Notes: generated from the letters alone by a model not told the origin. A stretch of DNA of 64,000 nucleotides from Halalkaliarchaeum sp. AArc-CO (GCF_024972735.1 NZ_CP087723.1:1426001-1490000), one strand, 5' to 3'. Shown: positions 43,424-51,786, numbered from the stretch's first letter. Program-made: numbers and translations.

Positions 43424-44272
43424 ATGATCGAGGTTATTTCTCGGACAGTGGCGTCGATAGCGAAGCCGGAGTACACTGGCGAGAACCGATGTCTGCCGTG
43501 CACTGGTGTCAATCTCGTGATCGCGGGGGGCCTTGCGATCGCCGCTGGTGTGTTCCAGCCGGTGCTGGGCGTGGCGGTTCTCGTTGTTTCCCTGGGGGCG
43601 ATCTATCTACGTGGGTACCTCGTTCCCGGGACGCCAGCACTCACGAAGCGATACCTTCCGGCTCGCGTGCTCCGGTGGTTCGGCAAAGAGACCGCTCGGC
43701 CGGTCGTGACGGGTGACTCGATCGACATCGGAGAGACGTTGCTCTCTGCGGGCGTGCTCGTCGAAGACCCCGACACGGAGGATTTCGTCGTCGAGCCCGC
43801 GTTCGCCGCCGAGTGGATAGATCGGGCCCGACAGTATTCCGACGCCGACACCGACGAGGCGCTGCTTGCCGACTTCCTGAAGGTCGAGGAGACCGATCCA
43901 TCGCGGCGTGAACTCGGCTTCGAGTGGCGCGGACTCGCGTTCGTCGCCCACCTGGGGAACGAACGGATCGGACGCTGGGAGTCCAGATCCGCGTTCGTCG
44001 CGGACATGGCTGCGGCCGACGCTCTCGCCCGGCGGTGGGAGGGCTGGACCGCAGTTCCGGTCGCACACCGGGGCGAACTGCTCGGCGGACTGCGACTGTT
44101 CCTGGAAACGTGTCCGAGATGTGACGACGTCGTGTCGCTGGATCAGCAGGTGGTCGAATCCTGCTGTCGCAGCTACGACGTCGTCGCGGCGACCTGCGAT
44201 GGGTGTGGCGATCGGCTCTTCGAAGCCGACGTCCCGCCGGCAGTCGCCGAGGCGAGTCGGCCCGCCAACTGA
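43424..44272 (+). CDS. Membrane protein with C-terminal zinc-ribbon-like cysteines
   Basis: A 282-residue protein that I do not recognise by family. A CLPC motif near residue 23 precedes two transmembrane helices (VNLVIAGGLAIAAGVF and VLGVAVLVVSLGAIYL). A soluble part follows with acidic helices, and it ends with cysteine pairs (TCPRCDD, ESCCRSY and TCDGCGD) that look like a zinc ribbon. The ATG at 43424 is preferred because a TATA-like cataacta lies about 30 bases upstream; an in-frame GTG at 43403 would overlap it. Such domain order suggests a membrane-tethered metal-binding protein, function unknown. Confidence 0.65.
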   Translation: MIEVISRTVASIAKPEYTGENRCLPCTGVNLVIAGGLAIAAGVFQPVLGVAVLVVSLGAIYLRGYLVPGTPALTKRYLPARVLRWFGKETARPVVTGDSIDIGETLLSAGVLVEDPDTEDFVVEPAFAAEWIDRARQYSDADTDEALLADFLKVEETDPSRRELGFEWRGLAFVAHLGNERIGRWESRSAFVADMAAADALARRWEGWTAVPVAHRGELLGGLRLFLETCPRCDDVVSLDQQVVESCCRSYDVVAATCDGCGDRLFEADVPPAVAEASRPAN

Positions 44273-44354
44273 TCTGTCTCCTCGCAGTGATCTCACCCGA
44301 CTTCTCCGTCCGGGAGCGGAACGTTAATGGGGACGGTATGCTGATACGTGCGTA

Positions 44355-44606
44355 ATGATTCCCCTGCAGTTCGTGGACAGCATCCTGCTGGAGTACCACA
44401 TCGGGCAGGTCCTTCTTCTGGTGTTCGGACTGGCGGTCCTCGGAAGCCTGCCGCTGGGTTCGAGAAAAGTACTCGCGTTGAACGTCACGGCGTTCGGGCT
44501 GGTATTCGCGCTGACCCCCCAGAGCCTGGTGCCGCTGTGGTACATGTTCTTCGGACTGGTGTTGCTGCTCGTGGGGCCCGTTCTGTGGTACACCGCGGAG
44601 GACTGA
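44355..44606 (+). CDS. Small three-helix membrane protein
   Basis: An 83-residue hydrophobic protein with three predicted helices: ILLEYHIGQVLLLVFGLAVLG, KVLALNVTAFGLVFALTP and VPLWYMFFGLVLLLVGPVLWY. A TATA-like cgttaatg lies about 28 bases upstream. The short loops leave little room for a soluble domain. The family is not recognised; it is not an obvious transporter. It precedes thrB with a 79-base gap but has no evident functional link. Confidence 0.65.
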   Translation: MIPLQFVDSILLEYHIGQVLLLVFGLAVLGSLPLGSRKVLALNVTAFGLVFALTPQSLVPLWYMFFGLVLLLVGPVLWYTAED

Positions 44607-44685
44607 TTCCCCCGACAGCCCGCGGACGCGGTCTCCGACTGCGTCGTTCGCTACATTTTTCCCCGGCGTTGTGGAACGGGTTGCT

Positions 44686-45567
44686 ATGATCGCGGTCCGG
44701 GCGCCGGCGACAAGTGCGAACCTCGGGAGCGGCTTCGACGTCTTCGGGGTGGCGTTGTCGCATCCTGCCGACGTCGTGGCGGTCGAACGCGCCGAGGAAA
44801 CGACGATCGAAGTGACCGGCACGGGGGCCCAGTACATTCCCGAAGACCCGGAATCGAACGTCGTCGGTGCCGTCGCGGAGGCGCTTTCCGCGCCAGCACA
44901 CATCCGCATCGACAAGGGGGTCCGTCCGGCGTCCGGACTCGGATCCTCGGCGGCCTCGGCCGCCGGCGCGGCGCTGGCGCTCGACCGGCTGTACGACCGT
45001 GGGAACAGCCTGGAAGAGTTGGTACCGATCGCCGCAAAGGGCGAGGCAGTAGTCTCGGGCACCGCACATACGGACAACGTCGCCCCGTCGCTGCTCGGCG
45101 GATTCACGGTTTCCTCGAGCGACGGGATCCGATCGGTTGACGCGTCGATTCCACTGGTAGCGTGTCTCCCAGACGTCGCAGTGTCGACCCGTGACGCCCG
45201 GCGCGTCGTGCCCGAGACCGTCGACATCGAGTCGCTCGTCGGCACGGTCGGACGGGCATCGACGCTCACGGTCGGGATGTGTCGGTCCGATCCGGAACTC
45301 GTCGGCGAAGGGATGGTCGACACAGTCGTGACGCCGGCCCGAGCCGAACTCATCACGGGCTACGCCGCCGTCAAAGACGCCGCCCTGAACGCCGGCGCGA
45401 CCGGTGTCACTGTAAGCGGAGCCGGTCCAGCAGTGCTCGCCTGCTGTCGGAAACCCGATCGACGATCCGTCGCCGGGGCGATGGTTGACGCGTTCGTCGA
45501 GGAAGGGGTGGACGCGCGGGCGTATCAGACCGAGATCGGTCCCGGTGCGACGGTGCTGGATCGCTGA
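44686..45567 (+). CDS. thrB: Homoserine kinase
   Basis: Phosphorylates homoserine for threonine synthesis; GHMP kinase fold, 293 residues. The ATP-binding motif is PASGLGSSAASAAGAAL (81-97). The N-terminal segment VRAPATSANLGSGFDVFGVAL and the C-terminal GATGVTVSGAGPAVLA match the family. The ATG at 44686 follows an AT-rich acattttt. Threonine synthase and homoserine dehydrogenase genes are not in the window. It is convergent with pdxS, 17 bases apart. Confidence 0.95.
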   Translation: MIAVRAPATSANLGSGFDVFGVALSHPADVVAVERAEETTIEVTGTGAQYIPEDPESNVVGAVAEALSAPAHIRIDKGVRPASGLGSSAASAAGAALALDRLYDRGNSLEELVPIAAKGEAVVSGTAHTDNVAPSLLGGFTVSSSDGIRSVDASIPLVACLPDVAVSTRDARRVVPETVDIESLVGTVGRASTLTVGMCRSDPELVGEGMVDTVVTPARAELITGYAAVKDAALNAGATGVTVSGAGPAVLACCRKPDRRSVAGAMVDAFVEEGVDARAYQTEIGPGATVLDR

Positions 45568-45584
45568 CTGGCGTTGCTTTCCGC

Positions 45585-46493
45585 TCAGACGCCGCGGTTC
45601 TGGAGGCGTTCGTCCTCGGGGAGGTCGGCGGTGGACTCGCCGCGCATACCGCTGCCGACGTCAGTGGCAATCTCGGCGAGCGTTTCCGGATCGTCCCAGT
45701 TGTTGACCGCCTCGACGATCGCGGTGCCCATCTTTTCGGGATGTTCGGCGCCGAAGATCCCGGAGCCGACGAAGATCCCATCACAGCCGTGGTGCATCAT
45801 AAGCGCCGCGTCGGCGGGCGTAGCGATTCCGCCGGCCGCGAAGTTGACCACCGGAAGTCGACCCATTTCGGCGGTTTCGTGAACCAGCTCCCGGGGTGCG
45901 CCGTGTTCGCGGGCCCACGCATCCCGTTCCTCGTGGTTCAGTCCAGTGAGCGTGCGGATCTGTTCTTTGATCGTGCGCTGGTGTTTGACTGCCTGGTTGA
46001 CGTCGCCGGTTCCGGCTTCGCCTTTGGTGCGGATCATCGCGGCGCCCTCGTTGATGCGGCGCAGTGCCTCCGGCAGATCGCGTGCGCCACAGACGAACGG
46101 GGCGGTGAACTCGCGTTTGTCGATGTGGTGGGCGTCGTCGGCGGGGGTGAGTACCTCGGATTCGTCGACCATGTCGACGCCGAGTGTTTCGAGAATCTCG
46201 GCCTCCTTTCGGTGGCCGATCCGGGACTTCCCCATCACCGGGATGGAAACCTCATCGATGATCTCGACGACGTTCGCCGGGTCGGGCATCCGGGCGACGC
46301 CGCCTCGTTTTCGGATGTCGGCCGGAACCGCTTCGAGGGCCATCACCGCGACGGCGCCGGCGTCCTCGGCGATGCGCGCCTGCTCGCGGTCGACGACGTC
46401 CATGATCACGCCACCCTTTTGCATGCGAGCGAACCCGCGTTTGATGAGTTCCGTCCCGTGCTCGAGCTCCTCGAGATCCGTTGCCTCCGACAT
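45585..46493 (-). CDS. pdxS: Pyridoxal 5'-phosphate synthase subunit PdxS
   Basis: Synthase subunit of the DXP-independent vitamin B6 pathway, combining ribose-5-phosphate, glyceraldehyde-3-phosphate and ammonia from PdxT; 302 residues, TIM barrel. [26 protein letters not shown] (landmarks DVVDREQA and AVMALE), [12 protein letters not shown] and [17 protein letters not shown] carry the two active-site Lys residues. pdxT is not adjacent. A TATA element at 46515-46523 gives a leaderless start. Confidence 0.96.
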   Translation of the reverse strand: MSEATDLEELEHGTELIKRGFARMQKGGVIMDVVDREQARIAEDAGAVAVMALEAVPADIRKRGGVARMPDPANVVEIIDEVSIPVMGKSRIGHRKEAEILETLGVDMVDESEVLTPADDAHHIDKREFTAPFVCGARDLPEALRRINEGAAMIRTKGEAGTGDVNQAVKHQRTIKEQIRTLTGLNHEERDAWAREHGAPRELVHETAEMGRLPVVNFAAGGIATPADAALMMHHGCDGIFVGSGIFGAEHPEKMGTAIVEAVNNWDDPETLAEIATDVGSGMRGESTADLPEDERLQNRGV

Positions 46494-46514
46494 GGTACGC
46501 CGTAGCGGAAGGAG

Positions 46515-46523
46515 CTATTTAAC
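46515..46523 (-). promoter_or_regulatory. TATA element of pdxS
   Basis: GTTAAATAG on the minus strand, centred 26 bases before the pdxS ATG. Confidence 0.6.
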
Positions 46524-46622
46524 GCGTGTCTTTTCAGCTCCAGATTGTCCCGTATCCAGCGTCGAGAATGACGTGAATTTCGAGTCCAAGCCTCCTCTTC
46601 AGAGTAGTTGCTGAAGTTCTCG

Positions 46623-46666
46623 CGTAAAACTCGTTCGCTGCAGTGCTCCGACGGGGATTTGAACCC
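46623..46666. repeat. Distal copy of the tRNA-Glu 3' end plus downstream flank (attachment-site-like)
   Basis: These 44 bases match 47840-47883 with one mismatch. They comprise 23 bases of the tRNA-Glu 3' end (46644-46666) and 21 bases of its downstream flank. Beyond 46666 the sequence no longer matches the tRNA, so this is a truncated copy, as expected for the distal attachment site of an element integrated at the tRNA. Confidence 0.8.
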
Positions 46667-46943
46667 ACGAACTTCCATCGTTGATTCAGCGACTGTGGGA
46701 CCACAGCGTCGAGGAGTCCGCGACGACCCTCGTCCGTCCCGGATCGGCGATCGGGATGATGGACGACCTCACACTCGATGGATGCGCCCCACTGTACGGT
46801 CGTATTTTACTCCAAGATGTCTATACTCGGGACAACCCCCGGTGTGAGTGGGTACAGGCATAATATTAGCACAAGCTATGCTATGGGGCATTAAACCCAT
46901 ATTTGGGATAAAACCTTTATCTATGCCATGCGAACGGATACTT
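46667..46943. other. AT-rich intergenic stretch inside the tRNA-Glu island
   Basis: A plus-strand frame (46681-46863) is open but matches nothing that I recognise and lacks a clear promoter. From about 46800 the DNA is AT-rich compared with the window (taatattag, attaaaccc, gggataaaacc), ending in the antitoxin promoter. No other feature was found. Together with 46494-46666 it forms the 450-base gap between pdxS and the antitoxin gene. Confidence 0.5.
46915..46922 (+). promoter_or_regulatory. TATA element of the VapBC-type operon
   Basis: ctttatct centred about 26 bases before the ATG at 46944. It supports that start over the in-frame ATG at 46848, which would place the element within the gene. 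Confidence 0.6.
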
Positions 46944-47219
46944 ATGTCAGTAGAAACAGATTCGCACGGGCGGCTGTACCTGTCCTCAGAACTGAGGCAA
47001 AAGTATGGTGAGAGATTTCACGTCGTTGAATACGAGGATCGCCTCGAACTCATCCCTATCGACGAAAACCCGCTTCAGGCAATTCGTGAAGCTGCCGGTG
47101 ACGCATTCGAGGGTGAGTCGGTAGAAGAACTCCGTGAAAGCGCGAGAGAGCAGGCGAAAAAAGATGCTGAAGCGGGATTTGATCGAGGAAAACGCGCAGT
47201 AGAGGATAGCGACGAATGA
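46944..47219 (+). CDS. AbrB/SpoVT-type antitoxin (VapB-like)
   Basis: A 91-residue protein. The first 40 residues (SVETDSHGRLYLSSELRQKYG, then FHVVEYEDRLELIPI) have the swapped-hairpin AbrB DNA-binding pattern; the remainder is a charged helix (REAAGDAFEGESVEELRES, REQAKKDAEAG) that would wrap the toxin. It overlaps the PIN toxin gene by four bases (ATGA). AbrB-PIN pairs are toxin-antitoxin modules in which the antitoxin also autorepresses. Its GC content is visibly below that of its neighbours, consistent with acquisition. Confidence 0.85.
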   Translation: MSVETDSHGRLYLSSELRQKYGERFHVVEYEDRLELIPIDENPLQAIREAAGDAFEGESVEELRESAREQAKKDAEAGFDRGKRAVEDSDE

Positions 47220-47602
47220 CTGCGTACGTTGAGACAGACTATCTCCTCGCCCTCGTCAAAGACTCTGACTGGCTAAAAAACCGAGCAGAGAAAGTGTTGA
47301 AAGAGCAGGACGTCGTCACCTCTACGTATTCATATTTGGAAGTGCTGCTCATCAGCGAGCGCCACGAATTCGACTACACCAAGCTGTTCTCGAATATGCT
47401 TGACGTCGTACCCGTTGAGACCGATGAAGAACGCCAGATTGTGCTAAAGGCTGTGAAATATTTTGAGGAGGGAATGACCGCGTTTGACTCCTTCCACGCT
47501 GCTACTGCCGAAACTCGCGGCCATCCCATCTTGAGCTCTGACAAAGCATACGAGGACGTCGATCCCGAGCGTATTCCATTGGAACCGCCCAAAGACGAAT
47601 AA
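47216..47602 (+). CDS. PIN-domain ribonuclease toxin (VapC-like)
   Basis: A 128-residue PIN-domain protein. The acidic residues expected for metal-dependent RNA cleavage are present: Asp8 (VETDYLLAL), Glu42 (SYLEVLL), Asp91 (TAFDSFHAA) and Asp109 (ILSSDKAY). It lies immediately downstream of its presumed antitoxin. Known VapC toxins cut tRNAs or rRNA; the target here is unknown. The gene belongs to the small lower-GC insert bordered by tRNA-Glu 3' end copies. Confidence 0.9.
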   Translation: MTAYVETDYLLALVKDSDWLKNRAEKVLKEQDVVTSTYSYLEVLLISERHEFDYTKLFSNMLDVVPVETDEERQIVLKAVKYFEEGMTAFDSFHAATAETRGHPILSSDKAYEDVDPERIPLEPPKDE

Positions 47603-47737
47603 ATCTGTTCGAGAAACCGAGGTTTTTGGAACAGCAAATGTAGAATAGTCATTTCATCTGAATCGAATTGCCCTGATGTTTTGGTGAGAAACGTACAATC
47701 TAGTAGAAGTAAACCTCCAGAAGGCGGAAGGAAAGGA

Positions 47738-47759
47738 GTGCTCCGACGGGGATTCGAAC
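47738..47759. repeat. Second partial copy of the tRNA-Glu 3' end
   Basis: Seventeen bases (47738-47754, gtgctccgacggggatt) are identical to the tRNA-Glu 3' end region, continuing with one change (cgaac versus tgaac) to about 47759. Its 5' flank differs from the other copies. This suggests more than one integration or recombination event at this tRNA. Confidence 0.65.
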
Positions 47760-47860
47760 TCGCCGAGACGTGCTCGCTCACTTCGTTCGCTGCGAGCGAC
47801 TCGTCTGCTCAAATCCCCTCTGTGCGCGCTTCGCTCACTCGTAAAACTGGTTCGCTGCAG

Positions 47861-47935
47861 TGCTCCGACGGGGATTTGAACCCCGGTCATTGCCTCGAGA
47901 GGGCAATATGATTGGCCGGACTACACTATCGGAGC
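47861..47935 (-). tRNA. tRNA-Glu, anticodon CTC
   Basis: A 75-base cloverleaf on the minus strand. The acceptor stem GCTCCGA/TCGGAGC is perfect (7 bp) with discriminator A. The anticodon stem is TTGCC/GGCAA with loop CTCTCGA, giving anticodon CTC. The T arm is CGGGG/CCCCG around TTCAAAT. CCA is not encoded and no intron is seen. A TATA-like TTTTAGGGG lies about 45 bases upstream. Its 3' end is duplicated twice nearby, marking it as an integration site. Confidence 0.95.
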
Positions 47936-48052
47936 GTCCACGTTCTCTCGAACGCAATAGCGAGTAGCGATGTGACCCCTAAAACGCTTCCGTTTCGCCG
48001 CCGCCGTGCGATCCGTCACCACCGTTCCACCGCGGTCGACCCCGCTCGACTC

Positions 48053-49222
48053 TCACCTGATCTTCGATCCGTCCTTATAAACTGCCGTCGGTGACTGCCA
48101 CGCCGTGGCATCCGTGTTCGGATCCGCATCCAACACCACCAGATCCGCACGATACTCCGACTCCACGCGCCCAACGTCGTCGAGCCCCAGTAGCTCCGCC
48201 GCGTTGACGGTCGCCGCCTCCAGCGCGGTCTCGGGGGCCATCCCGTACTCGACCATGTACGATAGCTCCCCCGGGATGTTCCCGAAGTAGTTGAACGGGG
48301 TCCCGGCGTCGGTGCCCATCGCCACCCGGACGTCCGCAGACAGTGCGTTCTCGAAGGCACTCCCGAACGCCTCGGCAGCCTCCTCGGCCTTCGCGACGGC
48401 CTCCTCGGGGATGCCCGCCTCGACGCCGTGTTCGACGATCCCCCGCAGGGCGCTCGCGGTCGGGACCCAGTAGGTTCCCCGATCGGCCATCAGTTCCGCC
48501 GTCTCGCGACTCATGAAGGTCCCGTGCTCGATGCTCGTGATCCCCGCCCGGACGGCGTTTTCGATCCCGCGGTCGCCGTGGGCGTGGGCGGCCGTCGGGA
48601 CGCCCTTCGCGCTCGCCGTCTCCACGAGCGCCTCGAGCTCTTCGGGGGTCAGCTCCGGGGCGCCAGTCTGGGCGCCGCTTGTCAACACGCCGCCGGTCGC
48701 CATGCACTTGATTACCTCTGCGCCGGCCTTGAGCTGCTCACGGACGGCCTTCCGGATCTCTGCCGGACCGTCGGCCTCCCGCCCGAACCAGTAGCCGTGT
48801 CCGCCGGTCATCACGACGTTTTCGCCTGCGGCCACCACCCTCGGCCCCTCGATCGTGCCCTCGGCGACGGCCGTTGCAGCGTCGACCGCCAGCGTCTCCC
48901 GCGAGCCGAGGTCCCGAACTACGGTCACACCCGCCGAAACCGCCGTCCGCAGGTTCTCGGCTGTGCGGTAGGAAGCCATGTACGCCGTGTCGTCGAGGTA
49001 CTCCTCGACGTCCGGACGGCCGTCCATCGGCAGGTGGACGTGACTGTCGATCAGCCCCGGCGCAATATACTCGCCGGAGACGTCTGTCACTCGCTCGGCG
49101 TTCGCTTCCTCGAGTGCGGGGTCGTCCGTACCGACCGCCGAAATCTGTCCGTCTTCGATCGCGACGTCGGCACGCCGTGTTCCGGACGCGTCCGCCACGT
49201 GGCCGCCACACAGAAGGTGCAT
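48053..49222 (-). CDS. Amidohydrolase family metal-dependent hydrolase
   Basis: A 389-residue protein of the amidohydrolase superfamily, of the type annotated as prolidase or imidazolonepropionase-like. Metal ligands are His61 and His63 in SHVHLP, the carbamylated Lys in EVIKCMATGG, the His residues in PTAAHAHG and SIEHGTFM, and Asp in MGTDAGTPFN. The substrate is unknown; relatives act on Xaa-Pro dipeptides, hydantoin-like rings or organophosphates. It follows the proteasome alpha-2 gene by 56 bases on the same strand. Confidence 0.9.
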   Translation of the reverse strand: MHLLCGGHVADASGTRRADVAIEDGQISAVGTDDPALEEANAERVTDVSGEYIAPGLIDSHVHLPMDGRPDVEEYLDDTAYMASYRTAENLRTAVSAGVTVVRDLGSRETLAVDAATAVAEGTIEGPRVVAAGENVVMTGGHGYWFGREADGPAEIRKAVREQLKAGAEVIKCMATGGVLTSGAQTGAPELTPEELEALVETASAKGVPTAAHAHGDRGIENAVRAGITSIEHGTFMSRETAELMADRGTYWVPTASALRGIVEHGVEAGIPEEAVAKAEEAAEAFGSAFENALSADVRVAMGTDAGTPFNYFGNIPGELSYMVEYGMAPETALEAATVNAAELLGLDDVGRVESEYRADLVVLDADPNTDATAWQSPTAVYKDGSKIR

Positions 49223-49278
49223 ACTCGCGAGTCGACTCCCGGAATCGTAAAATCACCGCAGCCGGCGGAACGGGCCGG

Positions 49279-50055
49279 TTATTCCGCGCTGTCGTCCTCG
49301 TCGTCGTCGGTCGCGTCGCCGTCGCCTGTGTCCTCGTCGTCTCCCAGGATCCGATCGAGCACGTCCGCGACGTCTTCGACTGGACAGTGGCGGTAGCCGT
49401 CCTCGGGCGTCACCGTCACCAGGTTCACGTGCTCTGCCTCGAGCTCCTCCGACCGGACCTGCAGCGCCCGAATCGCGAGTTCGATTCCGTCTTCGAGCGT
49501 GAGTTCCTCGTCCCACTCCTCCTCGAGGAGCGACTGGATCTCGCTTCTGTCGGCGCCGATGACGGTCGCGCGCCACTCGTGTGGCGTCCCCGAGGGATCG
49601 GCGCTGAACAGCCGGGGACGGCCGTCCTCGATGCCGCCGATCAGAAGGGCAGCCCCGAACGGCCGGGTACCACCCATCTGGGTGTTCTCCTGGATGTAGT
49701 CGGTGACGTGTTTCGTCAACGCTTCGACGCCGACCGGCTCGCCGTATCGCAGCTGGTTCCCCTGGGCGAACCGCCGTGCGTAGTCGATCAGGTTCCGAGC
49801 GTCGGCGACGTGGCCGGCGTTGGTCGTCCCCACGTGGTCGTCCAGCTTGTGGAGCTTCTCGATGCTCTCGGCCTCCATCAGCTCCGAGGAGGGCTGTGCC
49901 AGCGCCGCCAGGACGACCCCTTCGGGGGTCCGGATCCCGACGCTCGGCGCACCGCGCGAGACTGCCTCGCGGGCGTATTCGACCTGATAGATCCGTCCGT
50001 CGGGCGAGAACAGCGACGTTCCGCGATCGTACGCCTGCTGGTCGTTGCCCCTCAT
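49279..50055 (-). CDS. psmC: Second 20S proteasome alpha subunit (alpha-2, PsmC-like)
   Basis: A 258-residue paralogue of PsmA. The N-terminus MRGNDQQAYDRGTSLFSPDGRIYQVEYAREAVSRG is typical (landmark YQVEYAREAV). The pocket Lys in ESIEKLHKLDD is kept, but the ADKR segment of PsmA reads ALAQ here. The C-terminal tail is acidic. Haloarchaea such as Haloferax have two alpha paralogues that form distinct particles, which explains the name. The ATG at 50055 is set by homology; the upstream frame is longer but not conserved. Confidence 0.93.
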   Translation of the reverse strand: MRGNDQQAYDRGTSLFSPDGRIYQVEYAREAVSRGAPSVGIRTPEGVVLAALAQPSSELMEAESIEKLHKLDDHVGTTNAGHVADARNLIDYARRFAQGNQLRYGEPVGVEALTKHVTDYIQENTQMGGTRPFGAALLIGGIEDGRPRLFSADPSGTPHEWRATVIGADRSEIQSLLEEEWDEELTLEDGIELAIRALQVRSEELEAEHVNLVTVTPEDGYRHCPVEDVADVLDRILGDDEDTGDGDATDDDEDDSAE

Positions 50056-50203
50056 CGTCGGTCCTCCCGGGTCGTCGGCGACAGTGATCCGGCCGTCTGT
50101 TCGGTCATCGCGCACGGCTATGGCTGCCGCGGGGAAAAACCCTCGCGAATCGGCACGACTCCCGTCCGGCCCTGCTGTCGTCTCCGGAGCCGGTCTGCAC
50201 TCG

Positions 50204-50704
50204 CTACGACCGGCGTTCGTACGTCACGAACGAGAACGCTTCCCTGTCGTCCCGTTGGACCTCCCGCCAGTCCTCCCGGTCCCACGACGGGAACCGTGTG
50301 TCTCCCTCGTGTGACTCGTGGATCTCTGTCAGCTCCATTCGGGTCGAAAGCGGGCGGAACGCTTCATATACTGTCGCTCCGCCGGCGACGAACACCTCCG
50401 AGACGCCCATCTCCTCGGCCGCCGCCTCGGCGAGTTCGACCGCCTCGTCGACCGACTCCGCGAGGAGAACCTCGCCGGGGACGTCCGGGTCCGATCGCGA
50501 GAGGACGACGTTCCGCCGGTCGGGAAGCGGCCCACCGAGCCTGGCTTCGATCCCCTCGTATGTTCGACGGCCGAGTACCACCGGATGGCCGGTGGTAAGG
50601 CGCTTGAACCGACGGAGATCCTCGGGATACTCCCACGGGATCCCGCCCTCGTCGCCGATGACGCCGTTTTCTGCCACCGCGGCGATCAACGTGAACGTCG
50701 TCAT
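50204..50704 (-). CDS. folA: Dihydrofolate reductase
   Basis: Reduces dihydrofolate to tetrahydrofolate with NADPH; 166 residues. The catalytic acid Asp29 sits in PWEYPEDLRRFK. NADPH-binding segments are VVLGRRTYEGI and VFVAGGATVYEAF. The ATG overlaps the thyA stop codon (ATGA), so the two are coupled; thymidylate synthase generates the dihydrofolate that this enzyme recycles. The thyA-folA order is shared with other haloarchaea. Confidence 0.96.
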   Translation of the reverse strand: MTTFTLIAAVAENGVIGDEGGIPWEYPEDLRRFKRLTTGHPVVLGRRTYEGIEARLGGPLPDRRNVVLSRSDPDVPGEVLLAESVDEAVELAEAAAEEMGVSEVFVAGGATVYEAFRPLSTRMELTEIHESHEGDTRFPSWDREDWREVQRDDREAFSFVTYERRS

Positions 50705-51729
50705 TCTGCGACCGCGAAGTCGATGCCCGGTTCCGGGTCGTAGTCACGCAGATTGATGTCCTCGAAGCCCAACTCCTCGAGGGGTTTGTCCGCGATCTCG
50801 ATCTCCGGACGGGCGTTCGGCTCGCGGGTGAGCTGTTCGAGCAGCCCGGGGACGTGATCGTACCCCTCTTCGTCGGGCGCTTCCGTCGGTGCCTCCGACT
50901 CGATCCACGCGTTGAGCTCCGCGTAGTCGGCCGCCCGGTCGGCGTCGGCGAGGCGCCGTTGCAACTCCGGCAGGTTCTGGGCGTACCACTCTCCTCGATT
51001 CCCTTGCCCGCAGTAGACGTGGGCGTCGACGATCGTGTGACCGAACTCCCCGAGTTCGAACCCGGTACGCTGGGCGATCGCGTTCGCGAGCAGCGAGTAG
51101 GCGGCGATGTTGAAGGGCACTCCCAGCGCGATGTCGCCGGAGCGTTGCATCAGCTGACAGTGGAGCTTCCCGCCCTGAACGTTGAGGACGAACGTGTAGT
51201 GACACGGCGGCAGCGTCGACACCGCCGCGTTGGCGGGGTGCCACGCGTTGACCACGTAGCGCCGCGAGTGTGGGTCCTCCAGGAGTCCGTCCAGCACGTA
51301 CTGGATCTGATCGAACGTCCGCCGGACGCCCGTTCCCGACTCCGTCTCGACGGTGATCCACGGGTTGTCGTCGTCCGGCCACGACTCCCCCGGGAGCTGG
51401 CCCGCAGCTTCGGGGACGGGGTACCGTCGCCAGAACCGGCCGTAGGCGGTGTCGAGAGCCCCGTCCTCGTCGGCCCAGGCGTCCCAGATCCCTGTTTCCT
51501 CCGAGAGGTTCCGGACGTGTTCTTCCCCCGAGAGATACCACAGGACCTCGTGTATCAGCGAGTTCCAGCGGTAGCCGTCGAGTTTCTTGGTCGTGAGCAG
51601 AGGATACCCCGAGGCGAGGTCGATCGTGTAATGCTGGCTAAACGACGCGATCGTGTCGACGCCGGTTCGGTTCGGTTTGTACGTTCCGGTCGCGAGAGCG
51701 TCTTCGACGAGATCGAGGTACTGTTGCAT
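50701..51729 (-). CDS. thyA: Thymidylate synthase
   Basis: Methylates dUMP to dTMP using methylenetetrahydrofolate; 342 residues, longer than the bacterial enzyme because of insertions (about 100-130 and 255-290). RTGVDTIASFSQHYTIDL opens the family core, the nucleophile is Cys176 in LPPCHYTF, and QRSGDIALGVPFNIAAY and VDAHVYCG are dUMP/folate-binding blocks. The ATG at 51729 lies at the conserved N-terminus; an upstream in-frame start would add 13 residues without homology. Confidence 0.96.
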   Translation of the reverse strand: MQQYLDLVEDALATGTYKPNRTGVDTIASFSQHYTIDLASGYPLLTTKKLDGYRWNSLIHEVLWYLSGEEHVRNLSEETGIWDAWADEDGALDTAYGRFWRRYPVPEAAGQLPGESWPDDDNPWITVETESGTGVRRTFDQIQYVLDGLLEDPHSRRYVVNAWHPANAAVSTLPPCHYTFVLNVQGGKLHCQLMQRSGDIALGVPFNIAAYSLLANAIAQRTGFELGEFGHTIVDAHVYCGQGNRGEWYAQNLPELQRRLADADRAADYAELNAWIESEAPTEAPDEEGYDHVPGLLEQLTREPNARPEIEIADKPLEELGFEDINLRDYDPEPGIDFAVAE

Positions 51730-51777
51730 GGCTCGGTTGTCGGTGGAGACGACCGGGGCCAGATACAAATAGATGCA

Positions 51778-51786
51778 GATAATTGA
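51778..51786 (+). promoter_or_regulatory. TATA-like element of the MBL-fold hydrolase gene
   Basis: gataattga about 31 bases before the ATG at 51813; it supports the shorter start. Confidence 0.4.

Noticed and set aside
47773-47835. Short inverted repeats (gctcgc/gcgagc) beside tRNA-Glu as an extra mobile-element end
   Set aside because: Six-base arms of this GC-rich kind are common by chance in haloarchaeal intergenic DNA, and they do not coincide with the tRNA-copy boundaries.
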